Shown here one piece after another: positions 17,818-25,839 of a stretch of 64,000 nucleotides of DNA. Position numbers and translations under genes: made by a program. Position 1 is the stretch's first letter. Each line of letters starts with the position of its first letter. The notes beneath the pieces were generated by a model that saw only the letters and a list, made by a program, of their open reading frames with translations, was not told the DNA's origin and did no database searches. Origin of the DNA: an uncultured Collinsella sp. GTDB taxonomy: Bacteria; Actinomycetota; Coriobacteriia; Coriobacteriales; Coriobacteriaceae. Location of the stretch: the NCBI GenBank assembly GCA_900541145.1, contig UQIH01000009.1, positions 1 through 64,000 of the forward strand, given 5' to 3'.

Positions 17818-18906
17818 TTAGATCTTAAATGGGATTGTCATATCTTTAAGAAGATCGTTGCACCAACTGTAGTCGAGCATCCTCTTTCGGTGCATCAGGT
17901 TCACCACGACTCCCGGACAGACTCCTCTGCCTTGAGCAATGCGTTGGATTGTCGTCGAGGTCTTGCAGTCATGATAGGGCGAGAGACCCTCTGGTCCCAT
18001 AAGAACCTCTCTTGCAAAGGCGTTGGCGCGCTTCTCGGATTCGCTCTTTGAACTTTGCCCTTCGTTGATGTAGCTAAGAGTGATTCCAACGTTCCCGTCA
18101 TTTAGAATGTGCCCGATTTCGTGGAACAGAGTCCAAATGATAAAACCGTCTTTTTTGCGTCTGCCCGTCATCTGGATTACGGGTCTTCCGTCTTTGGTCC
18201 AACGCGTTATTCCATGTAGGGGAAATTGTTCAGGAGCTGAAATGAACTGGAGCGTGACGCCGCATTGTTCAAGTTGGAGCGCTATGTCCGTTAAGGTCAT
18301 AGCGTCTATCGTTGCCGCGCGTTGTCTTAATGAACTCAAAGAGGCTCTGAGCAATGTCTCGTTGTATGCTTTGGCCCCATTGGTTGTTGGCGTTTCGGCG
18401 CTTTCACCTAGCGAAATCCAAGCCATCATGCTTGCGGGGTCAACGGGTTTACCTGCCTCTTTTAACGTCGCAATGGAGGAGAAGACGCAATCGACGCCTT
18501 TCGCATAGGCATCCATGCTGCCGTAACCAACAACATTCAAAAAATCTGATACGAGTTTGCCGGGGTTTCTTTTGGTGGCGGTAGTAAGCCCTTTGTCGCG
18601 AAGAAACTTTCCTAACGGCGGGGTGATGATGTCGGCGGAGCTTGCCATTTTTAGTTCATCTTCGAGCCTAGCAAGATCTTCACGGTACTTTGCCTCGAAG
18701 CGAATCCAGCTATCTCGGGGAATAGAGGTGACTCTTTCAAGCTTAATGGCGGTGTCCTGCGAGATGGGCTGCGCACCCTTTAGTATCCCGTTAACCGTTT
18801 TGCGGGAGATGCCAAGTCGGTCGGCAAGGGCCTGCTGCGTCATCTGCTCGTCATCTAGCCATTCTTGTAAATACATGCCAGGTGCAACCGCATAGTTGGT
18901 TCCCAT
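17818..18906 (-). CDS. higA: HigA-type antitoxin: XRE HTH fused to ImmA/IrrE-like metallopeptidase domain
   Basis: A 362-residue protein. Residues 10-60 are a Cro/C1-type helix-turn-helix (MTQQALADRLGISRKTVNGIL) as in HigA antitoxins. The C-terminal part carries the zinc-protease motif HEIGH (residues 262-266) of the ImmA/IrrE (COG2856) family, with ANAFAREVLMG downstream as the third-ligand region. It lies 21 bases after the toxin gene, in toxin-first order as usual for higBA. It most likely binds the two TGTAAC-N7-GTTACA palindromes upstream of higB and represses the pair. Whether the peptidase domain degrades the antitoxin itself or another regulator is unknown. Confidence 0.9.
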   Translation of the reverse strand: MGTNYAVAPGMYLQEWLDDEQMTQQALADRLGISRKTVNGILKGAQPISQDTAIKLERVTSIPRDSWIRFEAKYREDLARLEDELKMASSADIITPPLGKFLRDKGLTTATKRNPGKLVSDFLNVVGYGSMDAYAKGVDCVFSSIATLKEAGKPVDPASMMAWISLGESAETPTTNGAKAYNETLLRASLSSLRQRAATIDAMTLTDIALQLEQCGVTLQFISAPEQFPLHGITRWTKDGRPVIQMTGRRKKDGFIIWTLFHEIGHILNDGNVGITLSYINEGQSSKSESEKRANAFAREVLMGPEGLSPYHDCKTSTTIQRIAQGRGVCPGVVVNLMHRKRMLDYSWCNDLLKDMTIPFKI

Positions 18907-18927
18907 TGTTCTGCTTCCTTTATGTGC

Positions 18928-19260
18928 CTAGTGATAGTCTTCAATTGATAGAACTTTTACTGAGGATTCTTCGTCCGTTGTTTTTTCGACCTTAGTTACT
19001 TTCATACATCCGTTAATCGGCTCGACAATCATTCGATAATTCTTGTTTAGTTTTCCCGCCCATTGACCCTCTCTATCACCGCAAAGCTGATGCCATCTTC
19101 CGCATGGGTCTAGATTCTTTAGATCCTCCATCGAGCTGGCTGTCTCTAATGCGTTGTGTCGGAGCTTTACACCCCTTACGATGTCGGACCTAAATTTCTT
19201 GCACTTCTTTTCGTCGGTACATATTTCCTCGAGCCTTTTGTTGGCGTAGCGTATTTTCAT
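18928..19260 (-). CDS. higB: HigB-type toxin (RelE superfamily)
   Basis: About 110 residues, with KIRYANKRLEEICTDEK at the N-terminus, then RGVKLRHNALETASSMEDL, GRWHQLCGDREGQWAG and LNKNYRMIVEP. This is the pattern of plasmid-maintenance killer proteins (HigB; ribosome-dependent mRNA interferase fold). ATG 19260 fits the family N-terminus; a TTG at 19272 is an alternative. The start is immediately downstream of operator 1 and two TATGAT boxes on the minus strand, so it probably has a very short leader. Confidence 0.88.
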   Translation of the reverse strand: MKIRYANKRLEEICTDEKKCKKFRSDIVRGVKLRHNALETASSMEDLKNLDPCGRWHQLCGDREGQWAGKLNKNYRMIVEPINGCMKVTKVEKTTDEESSVKVLSIEDYH

Positions 19261-19263
19261 TCC

Positions 19264-19282
19264 TGTAACCAATCGCGTTACA
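19264..19282. promoter_or_regulatory. higBA operator 1
   Basis: Perfect palindrome TGTAAC-N7-GTTACA, just upstream of the higB ATG. Identical arms recur 45 bases further upstream. A TATGAT box (minus strand, 19282-19287) abuts it. Confidence 0.75.
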
Positions 19283-19308
19283 TCATATTGTTCGTGTTCA
19301 TCATATCA

Positions 19309-19327
19309 TGTAACCGATTGTGTTACA
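19309..19327. promoter_or_regulatory. higBA operator 2
   Basis: Second copy of TGTAAC-N7-GTTACA with a different spacer. A minus-strand TATGAT box at 19300-19305 lies between the two copies, so binding of the antitoxin HTH would block the promoter. Confidence 0.75.
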
Positions 19328-19433
19328 CGTAAAATCTGCATTGGATTGGATCTGTTTCGTTTTGCGAGTTCGCTTTCGACCTCTGGGATTCTAAAAAAGT
19401 TTTAAAACAGCCTTAAAGGCGCTCCAGCTCGCG

Positions 19434-19467
19434 TTGACAGCGTACAATACGCATGTTTGACTATGAC
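19434..19467 (+). promoter_or_regulatory. putative promoter and palindrome of the Pel operon
   Basis: A consensus -35 box TTGACA (19434-19439) is followed by the palindrome GCGTA-CAA-TACGC (19440-19452) in the spacer region. The -10 box is not clear (TTGACT or TATGAC around 19457-19467). The palindrome could be an operator. The first gene of the operon starts 30 bases later behind GGGGAGGGG. Confidence 0.4.
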
Positions 19468-19496
19468 AAAAGTGGTTTTTAGGGGAGGGGTGCGCC

Positions 19497-21635
19497 ATGG
19501 AGGTGCTGGTTGTTGGCAACACCGCATATGTTGACGATGACTTTTGTGCCAAGGCGTTCCCCGGGGACCATGTGCAGGTCGTAGCCGCGCAGGACACGCG
19601 CCGCGATGAGTCGTCGCCCCATGCCTCGTGGAAAGAGCTTCTGCAACACTTGGATCAGGCCTATGAGTTCAACCGCGTGGTCTACCTTTCTAATTACCTT
19701 ACCCCGCATACCGATACCGTGGGCGATATCGAGACGCTGCGCTCGGTCTTTCGTGTGTGCGCGGGTCGCCGGGTCCAACTGCTGTATGTAGCGGGGCCCG
19801 CGGGTGCCGAGGGTGCCGCCGATGCCGCGGGGCGAACGGGCAAGGGCATTATCGCCCGTGCGTCAAACGACCTGTGTCGCTACTACGCTGCTCGCGAGGG
19901 CGTTCAAACCAAGATCCTGCGCGTGCCGTTCCTGTATACCGCGTCTGCCGCGCTGGAGGACCCGTTTTTGGTGCCGCTGTTCGACGCGTGCTCAACCGGA
20001 TCGGTCGCTCTGCAGGGCGTGCGGGATGCGGCGTTTCCCCTGCTGTGCACCGAGGAGCTCGCGGTGCTGGTACGCCGTATCTTCGATAGCTGGGACGCCT
20101 CCTTTGAGACGCTCGACGTAGCCGATACCTTCCATCACACGGCGGGTGAGGTGGGGGACGCCCTTAAGGCGTTGTTCCCCGGCCTTGCCGTTGCCTATGG
20201 CGATTCTGCCGGCTACACTCTGCCCGCCAGCGACATCGCTCGCGTACGCTATGGCTGGTTTCAGCGCTACGACTTGCTGCGCGATCTTTCGACCATTCAA
20301 GCGCGTTGGGATGCTGGCCGCGCAAAGAAGGTCAACCCCTTGCGCGCCGCCATCGACCGCATCCAGATGTGCACGCTGCCTATTAAATGCCTAGAGACGG
20401 GCGTTGCCTGGGTTCTGTTCGAGGTACTGGAGCATTTGTTCTCCCAATCGGCCCAGCTCAACGTGCTCGATTATCGCCTGCTCTTCGTGGTGTTGATCGG
20501 CACGCTGTATGGCTTGGACTTTGGCCTGGTTGCGGCGCTGCTGGCGTCGGTGGGTTTGGCCGCGAGTTACTTTACCCAGTACGGCTATACCTTTCAGGGC
20601 CTGTTCTACGAGCCGTCCAACTGGCTGCCGTTTATTGCGTACTTTGTGGTGGGTGCCGTGTGCGGCTATGTGCAGCTGCGCAGCAGCGAAGCCATTAGGG
20701 CGGAGCGCGATCAAAACGAGCTCGTGCGCAACCGCAATACGTTCCTTACGCAGCTCTACCACGACGCGATCGAGGACAAGCGCGCGTACAGGCGCCAGAT
20801 CGTGGGTCGCCACGACAGCTTTGGCAAGATCTTTGCCGTGACGCAGGAGCTCGACGTATTCAACCCACGCGACATCTATCGCAAGTGCTGCGAGCTTCTG
20901 GGCGAGATCCTCGAGAACGATTCGGTGGCGATCTACCATGTTTCGGGCGGGGCATTTGCACGCTTGGTGGCAGCAAGTCCCGCGATTGCCGAAGATGCCG
21001 CACGCTCGCTCACGCTTGAGCAGCTTGCACCTCTTTTGGGCGACGGGGGTCGTTCGAACGTGTGGGTGAACCGCGAGCTGACGCCGGGGCTTCCCATGTT
21101 TGGATACACGATCGAGCGCGACGGGGCACCCGCCGTGTTGATCTTTGTGCGTAGTGCGGCCGAAAACCAAATGACCCTCTATTATCAAAACCTGTTCCGC
21201 ATCTTGTGCGGGCTGGTCGAAAGCGCGCTGGGCCGTGCCTTTGACTATGAGGCGGTGGCGCAGGATAAACGCTGCGTTGACGGCACTTGCGTGCTCAAGC
21301 AGGCGGCCTTTGGCCAAGAGCTCGCGGCGGAGCAGGCGCTGGCAGATAGCAAGATGGGGAGTTTTTTGCTCCTGCGCGTGGTACCGGGCGTGGAGCCTGT
21401 CGGCGAGCTGGTGGGCGCAATTGGGTCGGCAATCCGCGAGAGCGACGCGGCGGGCTTGGTCGACGGCGACGTGCTCTACCTGCTTATGCGCCAGGCAAAG
21501 GCGTGCGATCTGCCCATTATCCGCGAGCGTCTGAGTGCAAAGCAGATTGCGGTGGAGCCCGTCGACGGCGAGGACATCGTGGAGCTGCTGCAGCACATCT
21601 CTTACACCGGTGACGGTGAGGGGGGTGCCGCTTGA
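19497..21635 (+). CDS. pelD: PelD-like c-di-GMP receptor with N-terminal SDR-like domain
   Basis: A 712-residue protein. Residues 1-270 resemble an NAD-dependent epimerase/SDR fold (VVGNTAYV start, TKILRVPFLYT), but with an altered Gly-rich loop and no clear YxxxK, so probably non-catalytic. Residues 300-400 contain about four membrane spans (LLFVVLIGTLYGLDFGLVAA, LPFIAYFVVGAVCGYVQL). A helical linker leads into a GAF-like domain (about 440-575), then a degenerate GGDEF domain (590-705). There the GGDEF signature is DGDVL (656-660), while the upstream I-site is intact: R647-E-S-D650, exactly five residues before it, as in c-di-GMP-binding diguanylate cyclases. The same layout (TM-GAF-degenerate GGDEF with RxxD) defines PelD, the c-di-GMP receptor for Pel synthesis. 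It heads an eight-gene overlapping operon. Confidence 0.85.
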   Translation: MEVLVVGNTAYVDDDFCAKAFPGDHVQVVAAQDTRRDESSPHASWKELLQHLDQAYEFNRVVYLSNYLTPHTDTVGDIETLRSVFRVCAGRRVQLLYVAGPAGAEGAADAAGRTGKGIIARASNDLCRYYAAREGVQTKILRVPFLYTASAALEDPFLVPLFDACSTGSVALQGVRDAAFPLLCTEELAVLVRRIFDSWDASFETLDVADTFHHTAGEVGDALKALFPGLAVAYGDSAGYTLPASDIARVRYGWFQRYDLLRDLSTIQARWDAGRAKKVNPLRAAIDRIQMCTLPIKCLETGVAWVLFEVLEHLFSQSAQLNVLDYRLLFVVLIGTLYGLDFGLVAALLASVGLAASYFTQYGYTFQGLFYEPSNWLPFIAYFVVGAVCGYVQLRSSEAIRAERDQNELVRNRNTFLTQLYHDAIEDKRAYRRQIVGRHDSFGKIFAVTQELDVFNPRDIYRKCCELLGEILENDSVAIYHVSGGAFARLVAASPAIAEDAARSLTLEQLAPLLGDGGRSNVWVNRELTPGLPMFGYTIERDGAPAVLIFVRSAAENQMTLYYQNLFRILCGLVESALGRAFDYEAVAQDKRCVDGTCVLKQAAFGQELAAEQALADSKMGSFLLLRVVPGVEPVGELVGAIGSAIRESDAAGLVDGDVLYLLMRQAKACDLPIIRERLSAKQIAVEPVDGEDIVELLQHISYTGDGEGGAA

Positions 21636-22535
21636 TCTCGCTTGTCGTTGCTGCCGTCTTGCTGCTGATTCATGCGCTGGTTTGCCTGATGCTGTGGACG
21701 CTCATGAAGCTGGGCCTGCTGCCGGTGCGCGGGCACATGTTGGCTGTGATAGTGCTGGTGCCGCTGTGGGGCCCGTTGCTGGTGGTTCTGCTATCGGTCC
21801 GCAGCGCGGTGTTTGGCGAGGGGCTGAAAGAGTCTGCGCTGGAGTCGCTGCGCTTCAACGACGACCTGCATCGCAGCATCCTGGTGCACGACCGTGACGC
21901 CGATGCAGGCGTAGTGCCGCTCGAGGAGGCGCTCATCGTCAACGACCCGGCATACCGGCGCCGCCTAATGCTCTCCATGCTCACCGAGGAGCCCGACGCG
22001 TACCTGGCGCAGCTGCAGGCGGCTAAGCTTAACGACGACGTTGAGGTGGCGCACTATGCCGCGACGGCGGTGGCGCAGATCTCCAAGGAGTCCGACCTTA
22101 AACTACAGCAGCTGGAGCGTGCCTTCAAGACGGACCCGAGCGCGCAAAACCTCAACGAATACTGTGTTTTTCTTGGTGAATATTTGGGCTCGGGCTTGGC
22201 CGAGGGGCGCGTGGCTCAGATTCAGCACCAACAGTACGCGCGCCTGCTTGCGCGTCGCTGCGAGCGCGAGGATACCCTTGAGCTGCGCATTCGATACGCG
22301 ACGGCGCTGCGATGTCGGACAGATCGACGAGGCGCAGGCCGTGACCGACCAGCTGGTGCTCGACGTGCCCGAGGAGCAGGAGGTTTGGATGCTTTGCCTG
22401 CGCCTGGCTGTGATGCGCCGCGACGGTGACGAGGTCCACCGTGTGATTGATGCGATTGACAAGCAACATGTGTATTTGAGCGCCGACAACCGCGAAAAGT
22501 TGGCGTTTTGGCGCGACGGGGAGGAGGCCAGATGA
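21632..22535 (+). pseudogene. pelE: PelE-like membrane/TPR protein with a frameshift
   Basis: Starts with TTG overlapping the pelD stop, behind GGGGGTG. Two N-terminal membrane spans (SLVVAAVLLLIHALVCLMLW and MLAVIVLVPLWGPLLVVLL) precede a helical-repeat part (KLNDDVEVAHYAATAVAQI, then RIRYATAL) as in PelE. Near 22308-22313 the frame shifts. The homologous continuation DVGQIDEAQAVTDQLVLDV lies in the next frame and runs to the stop at 22533-22535, which overlaps the next gene's ATG. Restoring one CG dinucleotide in GCTGCGATG would repair it. The gene is either a recent mutant or carries an assembly error. Confidence 0.82.
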
Positions 22536-24412
22536 GCGTGGCGCAACATATCCGCGACCGTGCAGGCCGCTTTCGTTGGATGGGACTCCTCGTGGTGTGG
22601 GCGGTCTTTATTGCCATGGCCGCCGTGCTGCTGGTGGAGCGTGCCGGCGTGCAGTACAGTGCGGGCCAGCATAGGCTGGGGATGCTTGCCGCCAACGATG
22701 CGGTGCCTGCCTCCTCGGCAATCTTTGGCCAAAAGCCCACATGCCTGGTCATTACCGATTCCGATCAAGCTGGCGTCGAGGACGTTAAAGACCAGTTCGA
22801 CCAGATTTTGCTGGACATGAAGATCGCCCATCGCGATGTTGATATTGCCACCGACGGTGCGGACGCGATCCCATCGCTCACGTCGTTTGATCGCGTGATT
22901 GTGCTTATGCCCTCGCTTGACGGACTGGGTCCGCATCTGACCGATCTGATGAGTTGGGTGAGTGCGGGCGGCTCACTCATGCTGGGCATGACGCCAGATA
23001 ACTCGAACTACCTGCAGGCTATTGCTTCCAAGCTTGGGATCGAATCGGCCGGATATGACTATGCGACAGCCGAAAGTATCGTTCCGAGCGAGGACTTTAT
23101 GTTGGGCGGGGGAGAGCGCTACGAGTTCTCGGATCCCTTCGATTCTTCACTTTCGGTTTCATTGCGCGAAACGGTGCACGTCTGGGCAAAGACCGGCGAT
23201 GCGGGCACGCCGCTCATTTGGTCTAACGATTGCGGCAGTGGTCACACCGTGGTGTGCAACATTGGCATCTACGACAAGGTCATGCGTGGGTTCTATGCTT
23301 CGGCCATAAGCTTGCTGGGTGAAGCCACGGCCTATCCGGTCATTAACAGCGCCGTGTTCTATTTGGACGACTTTCCCAGCCCTGTGCCCTCGGGCGACGG
23401 CACGTACATCAAACGCGACTACGGCCTTTCTATCGCCGATTTTTATGCCAAGGTGTGGTGGCCCGATCTGCAAAATCTCGCACAAAAATACGGCATCCGC
23501 TATACCGGCGTGATGATCGAAAACTACGAGGACGTGGTCAATCAAATCGAGCCCGCGCGCCAGGTCGATACCACGCAGTTCCGCTACTTTGGCGGTATGC
23601 TGCTACAGATGGGCGGAGAGCTGGGCTTTCATGGCTACAACCATCAGCCGCTGGCGCTCTGGGACACCGACTATGGCACGCTGTACGACTACAAGACGTG
23701 GAAGAACAAGGAGACGCTCGTCGCATCGCTCAACGAGCTTATCGCGTTTCAAGACGAGGTCCTGCCCAACGCTCATGGCTCGGTCTACGTGCCACCGTCG
23801 AATATCCTTTCGGCCCGCGCGCGCCAGCTTATCGGCACCGACGTTCCGCGCATTAAGACTATTGCCAGTACGTACTTTGAGGACGGTACCGACCTGCCGT
23901 ACGTGCAGGAGTTTGGCGTGGCGAGCGATGGTATTGTGGAGCAGCCGCGTATTGTCTCGGGCGGCATGGTCGACGATTCCTATATGCGCCTGGCTGCCGT
24001 GTCCGAGCTCAACATGCACTACGTGAGTACGCACTTTATGCACCCGGACGACCTGCTCGATCCCGATCGCGGCGCCAAGGAGGGCTGGGAAGTCTACAAG
24101 GGCGGCCTGACCGACTACCTGGACTGGCTTACCAAATCCGCGACCGACCTGCGGCACCAGACGGCGTCGGAGTGCTCCGGTGCCATCCAGCGCTTTTCGT
24201 CCGTGACGGTGAGCGTGGATACCAGCGCGGATGCCTGGACGCTCAGCCTGGGCAATTTCCACGATGAGTCGTGGCTCATGTTCCGCGCCAACAACGGCGA
24301 GCCGGGTGCGGTGACGGGTGGCGAATTGACGCACCTTACGGGCAATCTGTATCTGCTCAAGGCAAATGATAAGACCGTGACGATCGAGCGCAAGGAGGGT
24401 GGCGATAAATGA
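22532..24412 (+). CDS. DUF2194 family membrane-anchored deacetylase-like protein
   Basis: A 626-residue protein with one N-terminal membrane span (residues 15-38) and a large extracytoplasmic part. Residues 60-230 form a receptor-like alpha/beta domain (TCLVITDSDQAG, MSWVSAGGSLMLGMTPDN). Residues 275-560 resemble a polysaccharide-deacetylase (CE4-like) barrel, with YLDDFPSPVP carrying two metal-type Asp residues and GFHGYNHQP carrying the HxxxH pair. DUF2194 proteins occur in Gram-positive pel-type loci in the place of PelA, which deacetylates Pel. The ATG overlaps the pelE stop (ATGA), with GAGGAGG upstream. Confidence 0.8.
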   Translation: MSVAQHIRDRAGRFRWMGLLVVWAVFIAMAAVLLVERAGVQYSAGQHRLGMLAANDAVPASSAIFGQKPTCLVITDSDQAGVEDVKDQFDQILLDMKIAHRDVDIATDGADAIPSLTSFDRVIVLMPSLDGLGPHLTDLMSWVSAGGSLMLGMTPDNSNYLQAIASKLGIESAGYDYATAESIVPSEDFMLGGGERYEFSDPFDSSLSVSLRETVHVWAKTGDAGTPLIWSNDCGSGHTVVCNIGIYDKVMRGFYASAISLLGEATAYPVINSAVFYLDDFPSPVPSGDGTYIKRDYGLSIADFYAKVWWPDLQNLAQKYGIRYTGVMIENYEDVVNQIEPARQVDTTQFRYFGGMLLQMGGELGFHGYNHQPLALWDTDYGTLYDYKTWKNKETLVASLNELIAFQDEVLPNAHGSVYVPPSNILSARARQLIGTDVPRIKTIASTYFEDGTDLPYVQEFGVASDGIVEQPRIVSGGMVDDSYMRLAAVSELNMHYVSTHFMHPDDLLDPDRGAKEGWEVYKGGLTDYLDWLTKSATDLRHQTASECSGAIQRFSSVTVSVDTSADAWTLSLGNFHDESWLMFRANNGEPGAVTGGELTHLTGNLYLLKANDKTVTIERKEGGDK

Positions 24413-25836
24413 GAATCTGCTTGGTACTCGAGGGTTGCTACCCCTATGTGCACGGTGGCGTATCTACCTGGATGCATGGCTACATTACGGCCATGCCCGA
24501 GCACGAGTTTGTGCTGTGGGTGATCGGCGCGCATGCTGCCGACCGTGGCAAGTTTGTCTACGAGCTGCCCGGCAACGTGGTCGAGGTGCACGAGGTGTTC
24601 CTGGACGATGCCCTGCGGCTTTCGGGCGAGCAACATGAAGCCAGTTTTAACGATCGTGAGCGCGAGGCGCTACGCCGTCTGGTGTCGCTCTCCAATCCGG
24701 ACTGGGACGTGCTGTTCGATATCTTCCAGCGCCGTCGCGTGCATCCGCTCTCGTTTTTGCAGAGCCGCACGTTTATGGACATCTTCCGCGACGTGTGCCT
24801 GGCAGAGTACCCCTACACGCCCTTTGCCGATGCATTCCACACCATGCGCTCCATGATGCTGCCCGTGCTCTACCTTCTGGGCAGCGAGGTGCCGGTGGCC
24901 GATGTGTACCACGCCATCTCGACTGGTTACGGCGGCCTGCTCGCCTGCCTGGGCTCAAGCTTTCACCATGCGCCGGTGCTGCTCACCGAGCACGGCATCT
25001 ATACCCGCGAACGCGAGGAAGAGATCATTCGCGCCGATTGGGTGGTGCCGTCATTTAAGGACCGCTGGATTCGCTTTTTCTACCTGCTTTCGGAGGAGAT
25101 CTACCGCCGCGCCTTCCGCGTGACCAGTTTGTTCCATAACGCTCGCAAGACGCAGATCGATATGGGTTGCGATGCAGACAAATGCCTGGTTATCCCCAAC
25201 GGCATTCAGTTCGACCGCTTTAAGGACATTCCCTTAAAGCCCGATGACGGCTGGGTGGACATTGGCGCGGTGGTGCGCCTGGCTCCCATCAAGGACGTCA
25301 AGACTATGATCTATGCCTTCTTTGAGCTGCACGAGCGCCTGCCTAAGGTGCGTCTGCACATCATGGGCGGCGTGGACGACGAGGAGTACGGCGCCGAGTG
25401 CCACGCGTTGGTCGAAACCCTGGGCGTGCGCGACCTGATCTTTACCGGCCGCGTCAACGTGGTCGAGTACATGGAAAAGCTCGACTTTACCATTTTGACG
25501 AGCATCTCCGAGGGCCAGCCGCTCAGCGTGCTGGAGTCGCTTGCAGCGCGCCGTCCCTGCGTGACGACCGAGGTGGGCTGCTGCCGCGAGCTGCTCGAAG
25601 GCGCCCCGGGTGACGACTTTGGCGTGGCAGGTTTTGTGACGCCGCCTATGTATCGCAAGGGCTTGGCCGATGCCATGGAACGCATGTGCACAAGCCGCGC
25701 CCGTCGCATTGAGATGGGGGAGCGAGGCAAGCGTCGCGTTGCCACGTACTTTTTGCACGAGCAGATGCTCGCCAACTATCGCGCGCTGTACGACGAGACG
25801 GCCCAAGCGTTTGACCTGTCCAGAGAGGGGGAGTAG
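24409..25836 (+). CDS. pelF: PelF-like GT4 glycosyltransferase
   Basis: A 475-residue GT-B enzyme. The start RICLVLEGCYPYVHGGVSTW with its GGVS loop is diagnostic of PelF. Further matches are STGYGGLLACL, LTEHGIYTRERE near residue 200, IPNGIQFDRF, VVRLAPIKDVKT, and SEGQPLSVLESLAA near residue 370, the E-x7-E nucleotide-sugar motif. PelF is the cytoplasmic polymerase that uses UDP-sugars (UDP-GlcNAc in characterised systems). It overlaps the preceding stop by 4 bases and is followed at once by pelG. Confidence 0.93.
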   Translation: MRICLVLEGCYPYVHGGVSTWMHGYITAMPEHEFVLWVIGAHAADRGKFVYELPGNVVEVHEVFLDDALRLSGEQHEASFNDREREALRRLVSLSNPDWDVLFDIFQRRRVHPLSFLQSRTFMDIFRDVCLAEYPYTPFADAFHTMRSMMLPVLYLLGSEVPVADVYHAISTGYGGLLACLGSSFHHAPVLLTEHGIYTREREEEIIRADWVVPSFKDRWIRFFYLLSEEIYRRAFRVTSLFHNARKTQIDMGCDADKCLVIPNGIQFDRFKDIPLKPDDGWVDIGAVVRLAPIKDVKTMIYAFFELHERLPKVRLHIMGGVDDEEYGAECHALVETLGVRDLIFTGRVNVVEYMEKLDFTILTSISEGQPLSVLESLAARRPCVTTEVGCCRELLEGAPGDDFGVAGFVTPPMYRKGLADAMERMCTSRARRIEMGERGKRRVATYFLHEQMLANYRALYDETAQAFDLSREGE

Positions 25837-25839
25837 CCG

